64,000 nucleotides of DNA, from positions 62,001 to 126,000 of the forward strand of contig NZ_PPSL01000007.1 of the NCBI RefSeq assembly GCF_002954265.1. Direction: 5' to 3'. How positions within the stretch are numbered: position 1 is the stretch's first letter; every line of letters begins with the position of its first letter. The notes under the pieces were generated by a model, which was given only the letters and a program-made list of their open reading frames with translations, ran no database searches and was not told the DNA's origin. This document shows positions 9,401 through 16,103 of the stretch, piece after piece. The stretch is from Flavipsychrobacter stenotrophus. Lineage in GTDB: Bacteria; Bacteroidota; Bacteroidia; Chitinophagales; Chitinophagaceae. The position numbers and the translations under genes are program-made.

Positions 9401-12022
9401 GCAAACTATACCGACAGGCAGGGAGGAATATTCCTGCGCCCGGGCGACCAGATAAGCAAGGAAGACAGGATTCTGTTCGAGACAGTAGCACGTATCATTA
9501 TCTCCGACGACAAGGGTTCACTGTCTGACCAACTAAGCCGTCGCAATGCAAACAAAGGCGCAGTACCATTACTCGAACCTCCCGCTATTCGCGAAGCATT
9601 AACATCATTGCCGCTCACTCAACCCCAGGGCTTGGTATTCTATAACGGAACCGGTGGTTTCACAGAAAACGGGAATGAATATGTAATCATTACAGGCAGT
9701 AAGAAAACAACTCCCGCACCTTGGAGCAATGTCCTCGCCAATAAAAATTTCGGAAGCATAATTTCCGAAAGTGGCCAGGCATACACTTGGATAGAGAATG
9801 CGCATGAACAAAGACTCACGCCTTGGCATAATGACCCGGTAAGCGATCTGAGCGGCGAACAAATATATCTCCGCGACGAAGATACCGGCTATGTCTGGAG
9901 TCCGGTGCCGCTGCCCCTTCACCCAACATCTCCATACATAACGCGCCATGGCTATGGATACAGTGTATTCACGCACAGCGAAAACGGAATATATTCTGAA
10001 CTGACCATCTTCGTCGACATCGAAAAAACGATCAAGTTCAGCTTACTCAAGCTCCGCAATGACTCCGAGAAAACAAGGAAGATCTCTGCTACAGGCTATG
10101 CCGAATGGGTACTGGGCGATAGACGGGCAAAGACGAGCATGCATGTAATTACGGAGGCCGATGCAACAACTGGCACGCTCTATGCAAGAAATGAGTACAG
10201 CCCCGAATTCAGCGGCAAGGTGGCGTTCTTCGATACCGACGATGGCGTAACACGGTCATTCACCTGCGACAGGGCCGAATTTATTGGTCGTAACAACTCC
10301 CTAAAAGCCCCCGACGCCATGCTGCGCCAAAGGCTATCAGGCAAGACCGGCGCAGGCATTGATGCATGTGCTGCTATACAGATAACGCATGAGCTTATAA
10401 CTGGGCAGGAAAAAGAGATCGTATTCAGATTGGGTGCAGGCTATAATATGGGCGACGCTGTAAACCTCGCTAAAGAATTTAAAGGATTGTCCGCAGCTTA
10501 CAGTAGCCTTGAAAAAGTGAAACGCTATTGGCAACAAACCCTTGATGTAATAAAAGTAGCCACACCCGATAAAGCACTCAACTTTCTTGCCAATGGCTGG
10601 TTGGTGTATCAGACAATTGCCTGCCGCCTATGGGCCAGAAGTGGCTATTATCAGTCAGGAGGAGCTTACGGTTTCCGCGATCAGCTACAGGATGTACTAG
10701 CGGTACTATATACCCGCCCAGATATTACCCGTGCGCAAATACTCGCCAGTGCTGCACGCCAGTTTCAGGAAGGCGATGTACAGCATTGGTGGCATCCGCC
10801 GGGAGGAAGAGGTGTTCGTACCACTTGCTCCGATGATTACCTCTGGCTGCCATTCGTAACAGCTCGTTACATACAGCACACAGGTGACCTGGAAATACTC
10901 GACGAAGAGATAGGCTTCCTTACCGGCAGGCCTCTTAATGATGGTGAAGAATCTTATTACGATCTGCCCGGCAAGTCAGGCAATACCGCTACCCTATACA
11001 GACACTGCGTATTGGCGGTAGATCATGCTTTGAAATTCGGCACTCATGGCTTACCATTTATGGGCTCGGGCGACTGGAACGATGGCATGGATAAAGTAGG
11101 ACAACACGGCAGGGGAGAAAGTATCTGGCTGGCATTCTTCCTACACGATATATTGAACAGCTTCGCAAGGGTGTCTACTCAATACAACGACGAGGAACAG
11201 GCGCGAAGATACATACAGCAAGGCGCGCAATTGAAGACCAACATCAACAACAATGGTTGGGATGGTGGCTGGTATCGCAGAGCGTATTTTGATGATGGCA
11301 CTCCGCTAGGCTCCGCAACAAACGAAGAGTGTAGTATAGATTCAATATCTCAAAGCTGGTCTGTATTGTCGGGTGCAGGATATGTGGAGCGATCTGCCAT
11401 AGCAATGGACGCGGTTTATGACAGGTTAGTGGACAAACAAAATGGGCTCATTCAATTACTTGATCCCCCATTCGACAAATCTGCATTAGATCCGGGCTAT
11501 ATAAAAGGCTATGTACCGGGCGTACGTGAAAACGGTGGACAATATTCGCATGCAGCTATATGGACAGTAATGGCCTTTGCAGCTATAGGCGACAAAAAGC
11601 GCACATGGGAACTACTGGATATGATCAACCCGATAAATCATGGTAGCACAGCAGATGAAGTAAGTACTTATAAAGTGGAACCATACATAATGGCAGCCGA
11701 CGTTTATAAAGTACCTTCTCACCTTGGCCGTGGCGGATGGACCTGGTACACAGGCTCAGCAGGATGGATGTACCAGTGTATCATTCAGTCATTCCTCGGC
11801 ATCAGGCAAAAGGGCGATCAGCTGAGCTTTGCACCGTGCCTTCCACCTGACTGGGACGATTGTTCAATAGACTACAAGTACAAAGACACCACGTACCACA
11901 TCACCATTCATTGCAAAACCATTAATGCCTTACCGGTTGTAAAATTAGACAACACAAACCAGCATGGCAACACCATAACTATGGTCAATGATGGCAAAAC
12001 ACACGAAGTGATCGTTGGTTAA
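3404..12022 (+). CDS. ndvB: Cyclic beta-1,2-glucan synthase (NdvB/ChvB-like)
   Basis: Giant membrane enzyme of about 2,870 aa (ATG at 3404; an upstream ATG at 3356 adds 16 residues). NdvB of rhizobia has nearly the same length. It initiates, elongates and cyclises beta-1,2-glucan from UDP-glucose. Numbering from 3356: membrane segments near 440-496, 847-890 and 974-1015; a GT84 transferase between them with IITLDTDTLLPRD (about 652), HDLIEGCYIRSG (about 769) and RRHRWIRGDWQ (about 801); a glucoamylase-like domain from about 1050 (LPPDNYQEVPRG; later GISESGYNRVD and MVHHEGMSML); then GH94-type phosphorylase modules with QHWWHPPGGRG (about 2475), the catalytic-Asp motif GSGDWNDGMDKVG (about 2570) and ENGGQYSHA (about 2723). 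All parts appear intact. A hairpin follows at 12051-12075. Its neighbours are stress and envelope genes, consistent with an osmotic or envelope role, which is inference. Confidence 0.93.
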   Translation: MQAKNISFHELLIKLRSYFQENNQSRKYANEQPPLRAELFSTAQMEQYGRHLAKAHKTVTGRAPNFLLKRLAENEDMLHEVRNLLAEAIKEEQMISPAGEWLLDNFYLVEEHIRTGKQHLPKGYSEGLPRLTEGDKEGLPRVYDIAVEIIAHSDGHIDIQNISSFLHAYQQVTTLKMGELWAIPIMLRLALIENLRRVSARIAIDRINQKLADQWSDLMMETAEKDPKSLILVIADMARSGPPMEGSFVAELTRQLMWKGPALTLPLTWMEQRLAENGLTTARLVDMENQKQAADQVSISNTIGSLRFVNTMDWREFVETMSSVESTLRHDPAGVYGQMDFATRDKYRHIVEQVSKFSQCSETKVAELVLELANSGNVLYGSANKKSHVGYYLAEKGLRETEKAAKMRLPLHHAAFKLLKDNRLMVYASSITFITILLAGLAAYRVYLHNSPIWLTVIVAVFSMIAASQLALALVNWVATLRIVPNMLPRLDLSHEIPVEYKTLVVVPTMISSPHGISSLTESLEIRFLANRKPNIYFGLLTDFNDAPKEHMPADDELVAIAGEKIKDLNKKYGGGKDIFFLFHRPRKWNKHDNTWMGYERKRGKLGALNDFLLNGNADEFTSIVGDTTLLHRVKYIITLDTDTLLPRDSAWKLIATMAHPLNHPVYSETKGRVTEGYGLLQPRVCVNMPEPDSSFYSRMHASDTGVDPYTRLTSDVYQDLFYEGSFIGKGIYDIAVFEKALSNRFSENRILSHDLIEGCYIRSGLATDIQVYEDNPGKFSTDVSRRHRWIRGDWQIAWWALPIVPDANRKLKANPLSVLSRWKIFDNLRRSLVPFSIMVLLILGCSLLDDPWYWTLSLFAIIILPSLIGSLWGLMNRPKEIMPSQHIISSLGSMTDGLKQNIFALACLPFEAFYTVDAILRTSWRMIISNRKLLQWKPSGTVEQNNDNTLSNAYRAMWINPVVAIALGIYMGIYEGISLFIMMPILLLWLTAPAVTWLISRKSAKIKTELSAAQLYFLQKLTRKTWAYFKEFVGPEDNWLPPDNYQEVPRGIVAHRTSPTNIGMALLANLSAYDFGYITGGQLMDRCTNTFETMGKLERSRGHFYNWYDTVSLTPLPPRYISAVDSGNLAGHLLTLKQGLTEIPGNQVITRRAFEGLRDTLGVLEEQAGNTKQISEFRDFLVKVISNNQVYLQEVYKDAVTLRQLSGNIIDSFSNPTGDVLWWAEELSQQCTAITTELTTLVPWCDSTKIPEGADMGVIENIPPLKSIHGIAASLANFDRAAIENAIATAEKRLREVDNLIEECEIYADIEFEFLYDRTKHLVAIGYNVEDNKRDESYYDLLASEARLANFVAIAQDKLPQDSWFALGRSVTNTGGGVMLLSWSGSMFEYLMPLLVMPTYGQTLLDQTYRSVIERQIAYGQKRDIPWGISESGYNRVDAAQNYQYKAFGVPGTGLKRGLGDDLVIAPYASVMALMVMPNEACENLQNMATLGFMGKYGFYEAIDYTPGRLPRGQSNAIIRSFMVHHEGMSMLALSYLLQNMPMQKRFESELRFQASLLLLQEKIPKATTSYAHTMDVSDIKITAKDSDMRYINTPNTPVPEIQLLSNGTYNVMVSNSGGGYSRWREIAVSRWREDTTCDNWGTFCYIKDVEQDILWSNTHQPTLTEAKSYEALFTQGRAEFKRFDHHIETHTEVVVSPEDDIELRRIKITNRSRRRRTLEITSYAEVVLNVPAADEIHPAFSNLFVQTELQQEKHAILCSRRPRSADQHPSWMCHLVKLRGIKHESVEYETSRMHFIGRGNTVANPQVVTGNAKMQGNEGSVLDPIVAIKYRITLEPGEIATIDMINGMSPDKEGCQALVDKYQDKHLTDRVLELAWTHSQVVLRQINATESDAQLYGRMASYIIYMNSMLRADTATIISNHKGQPGLWGYAVSGDVPIVLLKVREATSIDMVKQLLQAHAYWRTKGLIVDLVIWNEDHGGYRQTMQDEIQGLISAAGANYTDRQGGIFLRPGDQISKEDRILFETVARIIISDDKGSLSDQLSRRNANKGAVPLLEPPAIREALTSLPLTQPQGLVFYNGTGGFTENGNEYVIITGSKKTTPAPWSNVLANKNFGSIISESGQAYTWIENAHEQRLTPWHNDPVSDLSGEQIYLRDEDTGYVWSPVPLPLHPTSPYITRHGYGYSVFTHSENGIYSELTIFVDIEKTIKFSLLKLRNDSEKTRKISATGYAEWVLGDRRAKTSMHVITEADATTGTLYARNEYSPEFSGKVAFFDTDDGVTRSFTCDRAEFIGRNNSLKAPDAMLRQRLSGKTGAGIDACAAIQITHELITGQEKEIVFRLGAGYNMGDAVNLAKEFKGLSAAYSSLEKVKRYWQQTLDVIKVATPDKALNFLANGWLVYQTIACRLWARSGYYQSGGAYGFRDQLQDVLAVLYTRPDITRAQILASAARQFQEGDVQHWWHPPGGRGVRTTCSDDYLWLPFVTARYIQHTGDLEILDEEIGFLTGRPLNDGEESYYDLPGKSGNTATLYRHCVLAVDHALKFGTHGLPFMGSGDWNDGMDKVGQHGRGESIWLAFFLHDILNSFARVSTQYNDEEQARRYIQQGAQLKTNINNNGWDGGWYRRAYFDDGTPLGSATNEECSIDSISQSWSVLSGAGYVERSAIAMDAVYDRLVDKQNGLIQLLDPPFDKSALDPGYIKGYVPGVRENGGQYSHAAIWTVMAFAAIGDKKRTWELLDMINPINHGSTADEVSTYKVEPYIMAADVYKVPSHLGRGGWTWYTGSAGWMYQCIIQSFLGIRQKGDQLSFAPCLPPDWDDCSIDYKYKDTTYHITIHCKTINALPVVKLDNTNQHGNTITMVNDGKTHEVIVG

Positions 12023-12050
12023 AACTGAATACTTAACTATTTAAAGCGAC

Positions 12051-12075
12051 GCGGCCATCATTACATGGTGGCCGC
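12051..12075 (+). terminator. Hairpin after the glucan synthase gene
   Basis: Stem GCGGCCA / TGGCCGC with an 11-nt loop, 28 bp after the stop codon. There is no U-tract, so termination is only probable. Confidence 0.5.
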
Positions 12076-12088
12076 ATCACAGGTTCGG

Positions 12089-12135
12089 CGTAATCTTCAG
12101 ATTACGTCGTAGCGGTCGGCAATCTTCAGATTGCC
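12089..12135. repeat. Pair of REP-like palindromes (AATCTTCAGATT core)
   Basis: Two adjacent perfect palindromes, CGTAATCTTCAGATTACG (12089-12106) and GGCAATCTTCAGATTGCC (12118-12135), share the 12-bp core AATCTTCAGATT but have different outer arms. The TCT(C/T)CAGA centre recurs at 24132-24145 and, as TCTGGAGA, at 46365-46380. Confidence 0.7.
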
Positions 12136-12180
12136 TCTTTCGTGGTAGCATTTTTGTATAGCCTATCCAAAGACAATACA

Positions 12181-13164
12181 ATGAATATCAAAAAACTAGC
12201 AAAAGACACCTGGGAAATATTAAAGAACTCTTTCGAAGGGTTTTCCAATGATAAGGTAACTAAACTGGGTGGCTCACTGGCCTACTCTACTGTTTTCTCT
12301 ATGGGACCGCTGCTGGTAGTCATCATATCTCTCTGCGGTCTATTCCTTGGCAGAGAAGCAGTAGAAGGTAAGATCTACCACACCCTTGAAGGTTTCATGG
12401 GCCGTAATACAGCTATAGAATTACAAGACATAATTAAAAAAGCTGCTTTAGGCGGCAAGAGCGGTGTAGCTGTCGTAATCGGGTCAATTACATTACTCAT
12501 CGGCGCCACATCCGTATTCAATGAAATACAGGATTCTATCAACGGCATATGGGGCATCAAGCCAAAGCCCAAAAAAGGATGGGTAAAAATGTTGCAGAAC
12601 AGGTTCTTGTCTTTCTCAGTAATTATTAGTCTCGGCTTTGTACTACTGGTATCTCTAATGGTCACCTCATTTGTCGATGGCTTCAGCCAGAAACTGCAAA
12701 CCTATTTTGCCGACACAACGGTTGTCATATTCTACATTATCAACCAGCTGCTTACGCTAACTGTTGTCTCCCTTATGTTCGCTGTTATCTTCAGGGTACT
12801 GCCCGATGCGCAGATCAAATGGAAAGATGTAATAGCCGGCGCCGTCATCACGGCTGTGTTATTTATGCTTGGCAAGTTTGGCATATCCATATACATCAGC
12901 AAGAGCAATGTAGGTAGTACTTATGGTGCCGCGGGTTCACTGGTAGTACTGCTGCTGTGGGTCTACTACTCTTCGCTTATTCTCTATTTCGGAGCAGAGT
13001 TCACCAAAGCATATGCCATCAAACTGGGTTCAGAGATCAAGCCCAACCACTATGCTGTAACTACAAAACAAGTGGAAATAGAAACAGGAAACGCATCGAT
13101 ACAGGAGAACGACAAGATCGCCGATGTACAAAAAGTAAGCGACCTCCCCACCCCAAAAAAGTAA
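12181..13164 (+). CDS. YihY/virulence factor BrkB family membrane protein
   Basis: A 327-aa integral membrane protein starting MNIKKLAKDTWEIL at 12181; the open frame extends to 12142 but the extra residues do not look native. The YihY/BrkB (UPF0761) signature is present: a GGSLAYSTVFSMGPLLVVIISL first membrane region, ALGGKSGVAVVIGSITLLIGAT, INGIWGIKPKPKKGW, and the late GSTYGAAGSLVVLLLWVYYSSLILYFGAEFTKAYA segment. Six membrane helices are expected. Once mis-assigned as RNase BN, the family has no settled function. A hydrophilic acidic tail of about 45 residues follows the last helix. It sits 158 bp after the glucan synthase and ahead of a stress protein, so a shared envelope-stress role is possible. 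Confidence 0.9.
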   Translation: MNIKKLAKDTWEILKNSFEGFSNDKVTKLGGSLAYSTVFSMGPLLVVIISLCGLFLGREAVEGKIYHTLEGFMGRNTAIELQDIIKKAALGGKSGVAVVIGSITLLIGATSVFNEIQDSINGIWGIKPKPKKGWVKMLQNRFLSFSVIISLGFVLLVSLMVTSFVDGFSQKLQTYFADTTVVIFYIINQLLTLTVVSLMFAVIFRVLPDAQIKWKDVIAGAVITAVLFMLGKFGISIYISKSNVGSTYGAAGSLVVLLLWVYYSSLILYFGAEFTKAYAIKLGSEIKPNHYAVTTKQVEIETGNASIQENDKIADVQKVSDLPTPKK

Positions 13165-13283
13165 CCTACTTCCCCAACTATTGATACTCGGGGAAATATG
13201 GCACGCAAAAAACACGCACGCCCATATGTGGTACGGTGTTTATTAAATATAGGCATACCAATTAACGAAAAACTAAACAGATC

Positions 13284-13817
13284 ATGGAAACACAAATCAC
13301 CAACGAGAACCATTTGGTTACGGGCCTATTTAACGACAAAGACAGCGCTGACAGCGCATACCGCTCACTGCAGAACAGGGGCTACGACAGCGACAAGATC
13401 CACGTCATCATGTCCGACGACACAAGGAACAAACATTTCAAGCATGAAACTGTAAAAACTGAGATCGGCTCAAAAGCAATGGAAGGCGCAGGTACCGGCT
13501 CTGCAATTGGCGGCACTGTAGGTGCAGTTGCAGCAGCAGTTGCGGCAATCGGCACTAACTTACTGCTTCCTGGCCTCGGTCTTGTAATTGCAGGCCCTCT
13601 GGCTGCAGCACTGGCGGGTGCAGGTGCAGGCGGACTTACCGGCGGCATTGTAGGCGCACTTGTAGGATCAGGCATTCCTAAAGAAAGAGCAGTAGTGTAT
13701 GAGAAAGGCATTAACGAAGGTCACATAGTTATCGGCGTTCATGCGCGCAATGCAGCAGAAGTAGCGGACATCGAAAGCGACCTCCGCACTCATAATGCGC
13801 ATAACATACATAGCTAA
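13284..13817 (+). CDS. General stress protein with YflT-like N-terminus and glycine-rich centre
   Basis: A 177-aa protein. Residues 8-55 (VTGLFNDKDSADSAYRSLQNRG.. DKIHVIMSDD) match the pattern of the heat-induced stress protein YflT / general stress protein 17M domain. The middle (about 70-135) is a Gly/Ala-rich hydrophobic stretch of GxxxG type, able to insert into or lie on membranes. The C-terminus (KERAVVYEKGINEGHIVIGVHARNAAE) repeats the ferredoxin-like theme. Exact role unknown. It is monocistronic by appearance, with a hairpin at 13929-13958. Confidence 0.8.
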   Translation: METQITNENHLVTGLFNDKDSADSAYRSLQNRGYDSDKIHVIMSDDTRNKHFKHETVKTEIGSKAMEGAGTGSAIGGTVGAVAAAVAAIGTNLLLPGLGLVIAGPLAAALAGAGAGGLTGGIVGALVGSGIPKERAVVYEKGINEGHIVIGVHARNAAEVADIESDLRTHNAHNIHS

Positions 13818-13928
13818 TAAAATTAAAACTCAAAAGTAGAAATCTTTAAAAAATAGGCATACGCTAATCACTTTTAGGTTTTGACTTTTAACTTTTAACT
13901 TCCTCCTAATTCACCATATTGAAAACGT

Positions 13929-13958
13929 AACTAAGGCAGGCTTTTGTCTGCCTTAGTT
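13929..13958 (+). terminator. Terminator-like hairpin
   Basis: Perfect 11-bp stem AACTAAGGCAG / CTGCCTTAGTT with an 8-nt loop between the stress protein and the OmpA lipoprotein gene. The following sequence ATAAT is only weakly U-rich. The stretch before it (about 13876-13905) holds a degenerate TTTTGACTTTTAAC repeat. Confidence 0.65.
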
Positions 13959-13986
13959 ATAATACATCAACCATAAAACAACGATC

Positions 13987-14580
13987 ATGAAAAAGATAAT
14001 AATACCGATCTGTTGCCTGTCTGCAATGCTCATAGCATCATGCGGACAAACAGACACAAAAGGCACATCGGGAACCAACACCGATACAGCCGTAATGATG
14101 AAAGACAATGAAGTGAGCACCGAGACTAAAGTGGTCACTCATTGGGACAGTGTCGACTTCACTTCACCTATTGTGAAATACAAAGAAGTTACGTCAAAAG
14201 AAATTGACGTAAGAGGTAATGAACGCTATACCATATATGGCATGAGCGATGAAGTGTTATTCTCTTCGGGAAAAGCCGACATCAGGGAGGAAGCTAAGCC
14301 ATATCTTAACCAGGTTTGCGTATCAGTAAAATCTCATTATAACACACCTGATGTAAGGGTTTACGGATATGCCGATGCAACCGGAGATGCAGCAGCTAAT
14401 AAAGAACTATCTGCGCAACGTGCTATGGCGGTAAAAGACTACATTGTCCGTACAGCTAACATAGCCGCTGACAACATCGAAATAGTGGCAAAGGGCGAAT
14501 CTGAACCCGCGGCTACAAATGCTACTGCTGAAGGTAGACAGCAAAACCGCAGGGTAAGAGTTGTGGCCATGAACAAATAG
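13987..14580 (+). CDS. OmpA-family outer-membrane lipoprotein
   Basis: A 197-aa protein with a lipoprotein signal peptide: MKKIIIPICCLSAMLIASC, with Cys19 as the lipidation site, followed by a low-complexity linker rich in Thr and Asp. Residues about 85-195 form an OmpA-like peptidoglycan-binding domain: VLFSSGKADI, VRVYGYADATGDAAANKELSAQRA, and the C-terminal GRQQNRRVRVV with its conserved arginines. The first part of the domain reads YADATG rather than the usual HTDxxG, so peptidoglycan contacts may differ. It probably tethers the outer membrane to the cell wall. A terminator follows at 14604-14633. Confidence 0.9.
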   Translation: MKKIIIPICCLSAMLIASCGQTDTKGTSGTNTDTAVMMKDNEVSTETKVVTHWDSVDFTSPIVKYKEVTSKEIDVRGNERYTIYGMSDEVLFSSGKADIREEAKPYLNQVCVSVKSHYNTPDVRVYGYADATGDAAANKELSAQRAMAVKDYIVRTANIAADNIEIVAKGESEPAATNATAEGRQQNRRVRVVAMNK

Positions 14581-14603
14581 TTCTTTTGACCCATCAACAG
14601 AAC

Positions 14604-14633
14604 ATGGGCCGCCGCACTTGTGTAGCGGCCCAT
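14604..14633 (+). terminator. Terminator after the OmpA lipoprotein gene
   Basis: Stem ATGGGCCGC / GCGGCCCAT (9 bp) with a 12-nt loop, 23 bp after the stop codon, followed by TTACTAT. Confidence 0.7.
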
Positions 14634-14718
14634 TTACTATATCAACAACAGGTTCATTAAAAGACTTGATCACACGCACAGCGTAGGTAGTTACTATGGC
14701 AAAGATATGGAAGAAACC

Positions 14719-14984
14719 AGCCCTGAAAGGGCGTTATAAATAGCGAGGGATTTCAACCCTCAAGTGTTCTAAACGTGATAAAACAGGTCTGAAAGACCGA
14801 AATATAATAGCCCGGGGTGTAGCCCCGGGTATTAAAAATGAAGTGATCCTAGCCCTGAAGGGGCAAAAGAAGTTACATTGTCTGGGGAGTTTGTTTCAGA
14901 AAATGAAGCTTCGAACACTTATGGGTTTTTCAACCCCTCGAATAAACAATCACAAAAACGTTAGCCCTGTAAGGGCGACATAAT
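14719..14984. repeat. Cluster of TGAA-loop hairpins
   Basis: A gene-free interval containing several short hairpins of one style: AGCCCTGAAAGGGCG near 14719, GGTCTGAAAGACC near 14787, GCCCGGGGTGTAGCCCCGGG near 14810, AGCCCTGAAGGGGC near 14851 and AGCCCTGTAAGGGCG near 14963. The middle three lie inside the inverted-repeat-bounded element at 14761-14921. The rest of 14634-15041 shows no gene. Confidence 0.7.
14761..14921. repeat. Inverted-repeat-bounded three-hairpin element, copy 1
   Basis: A 161-bp unit that starts CAAGTGTTC and ends GAACACTTA, so its ends are inverted repeats matching at 8 of 9 positions. Inside are three hairpins with stems GGTCT/AGACC, GCCCGGGG-type and AGCCC/GGGGC. A closely matching copy lies at 23916-24097. 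It encodes no protein. It may be a MITE-like element or a structured RNA. Confidence 0.75.
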
Positions 14985-15041
14985 TGTATATCCAACTCGA
15001 CAACATCAACAACTCATTGGCACAACTTCATACGGTTGTCT

Positions 15042-15101
15042 ATGCCTGAAGTTCTATCAATTGTGATGCTGAAAAACTGCTCTTACCAATCAAAACAGAT
15101 C
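15042..15101 (+). pseudogene. Probable remnant of a second glycosylase 5' end
   Basis: The stretch starting with ATG at 15042 encodes MPEVLSIVMLK, closely resembling MPEGPSIIILK at the start of the glycosylase at 15266, with the first nine bases identical. It then diverges and carries no glycosylase domain. I read it as a decayed partial duplication of the gene start, separated from the surviving copy by a hairpin repeat at 15123-15164. Confidence 0.45.
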
Positions 15102-15122
15102 TTACACAGCTATATGGCATCC

Positions 15123-15164
15123 TTTACATGTCATTGCACCGTTAGGTGCAAAAGGTTTGTAGCA
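15123..15164 (+). repeat. Dispersed hairpin repeat (TTACATGT...GGTTTGTAGCA), copy 1
   Basis: A 42-bp unit with a central hairpin TTGCACC / GGTGCAA around a GTTA loop, flanked by conserved TTTACATGT and AGGTTTGTAGCA. A second copy in opposite orientation lies at 41105-41146, where the hairpin arms differ and the flanks are kept. A looser relative of the left half is near 25240 (TTATGTCATTGCCCCGT). Confidence 0.65.
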
Positions 15165-15265
15165 CAACACAGCCTTTCTTTTCACATGCGAGCTGTAGGT
15201 TCGCAACCAATTGTAAATGTGCATATCTCAAATTGAAAAATCTGGTACAATTAATACAATGTTTT

Positions 15266-15598
15266 ATGCCTGAAGGTCCATCAATAATAATACTTAAAGA
15301 GCTCCTCCTGCCTTTCAAAAACAGGAAAGTAATGGCCGCAAGTGGCTACGCCAAGATCGACATTAAAAATCTACTTAACAAAAAGATCACCGACATCAAA
15401 AGCTGGGGCAAACACACCCTCATTTGCTTCAATGGATTCACCATTCGCATACACCTTATGATGTTCGGATCCTACCGCATCAATGAAGAAAAAGAAAAAG
15501 CCAACCCTACCCTTCGCTTGGAATTCAGCAAAGGAGAACGGATTAACTTCTACACATGCGCTGTTAAGATATTGGAAGAACCGCTCGACGATATCTAA
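15266..15598 (+). pseudogene. Fpg/Nei-family DNA glycosylase, N-terminal fragment
   Basis: Starts MPEGPSIIILKE at 15266. Pro2 and Glu3, the catalytic residues of the Fpg/Nei family after Met removal, are present, as is the conserved Lys of the WGKHTLICF segment (about residue 54). The family excises oxidised bases in base-excision repair. The frame ends at TAA 15596-15598 right after PLDDI, but translation past the stop continues in the same frame as NWKADIMSDKW, exactly where the family continues, so one codon (probably a Tyr TAT or TAC) has become TAA. The N-terminal lobe alone would lack the helix-two-turn-helix and zinc-finger DNA-binding parts and should be inactive. Confidence 0.8.
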
Positions 15599-15616
15599 AA
15601 CTGGAAAGCAGATATT

Positions 15617-16006
15617 ATGTCGGACAAATGGAGTGCCGCCGCCACAAAGAAAAAGCTAAAAGAAAACCCTGAAATGCTGGCCTGCGATGCATTGATGGAC
15701 CAAACTATTTTCGCAGGCTGTGGCAACATTATAAAGAACGAGGTACTCTTCAGAACAAGAATACATCCATTAAGTGCCATTGGCAGTCTCCCTGCAAAAC
15801 TACTAAAATCACTGGTTGACGAAACCCACAATTATGCATTCGACTTCCTCGAATGGAAGAAGAAATATGAATTGAAAAAGCACTGGCTTATCTATACTAA
15901 AAAGACCTGCCCCCGAGATCACACACCGGTAATCAAAGAATACCTGGGCACAGCCAAGAGACGAACTTTCTATTGCACAACCTGCCAGGTTTTGTACAAT
16001 GGATAG
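15617..16006 (+). pseudogene. Fpg/Nei-family DNA glycosylase, C-terminal fragment
   Basis: Same frame as the upstream fragment, separated only by the TAA at 15596-15598. The 129-aa piece beginning MSDKWSAAATKKKL carries the helix-two-turn-helix core LACDALMDQTIFAGCGNIIKNEVLFRTRIHP and a C-terminal zinc-finger-like end, CPRDHTP...FYCTTCQ. The first zinc pair reads CPRD where CxxC is the common form; I am unsure whether this is normal for the subfamily. Coding quality after the stop is as good as before it, so the stop is either very recent, a sequencing error, or read through. The intact gene would be 15266-16006, about 246 aa. Confidence 0.8.
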
Positions 16007-16049
16007 AATATGTGTGTTGCCTAAAATGCTCACAAACATAAAAGCAATA

Positions 16050-16079
16050 AGCGCCATAACCCTCCGGGTTTATGGCGCT
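16050..16079. terminator. Bidirectional terminator between convergent genes
   Basis: Long stem AGCGCCATAA...TTATGGCGCT extended by CCC/GGG around a TCC loop, with one unpaired base. It sits between the glycosylase gene and the minus-strand proline-rich gene. Confidence 0.75.
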
Positions 16080-16103
16080 GCCTGTGTCTAAAACTTCATA
16101 AAT

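Noticed and set aside
13170-13195. TTCCCC...GGGGAA inverted repeat after the BrkB gene
   Set aside because: Only a 6-bp stem with a 14-nt loop and no T-run; too weak to call a terminator.
14640-15040. Hairpin-rich region considered as a CRISPR array or tRNA cluster
   Set aside because: No regular spacer-repeat spacing and no cloverleaf or CCA-type end; the hairpins belong to dispersed repeat families.
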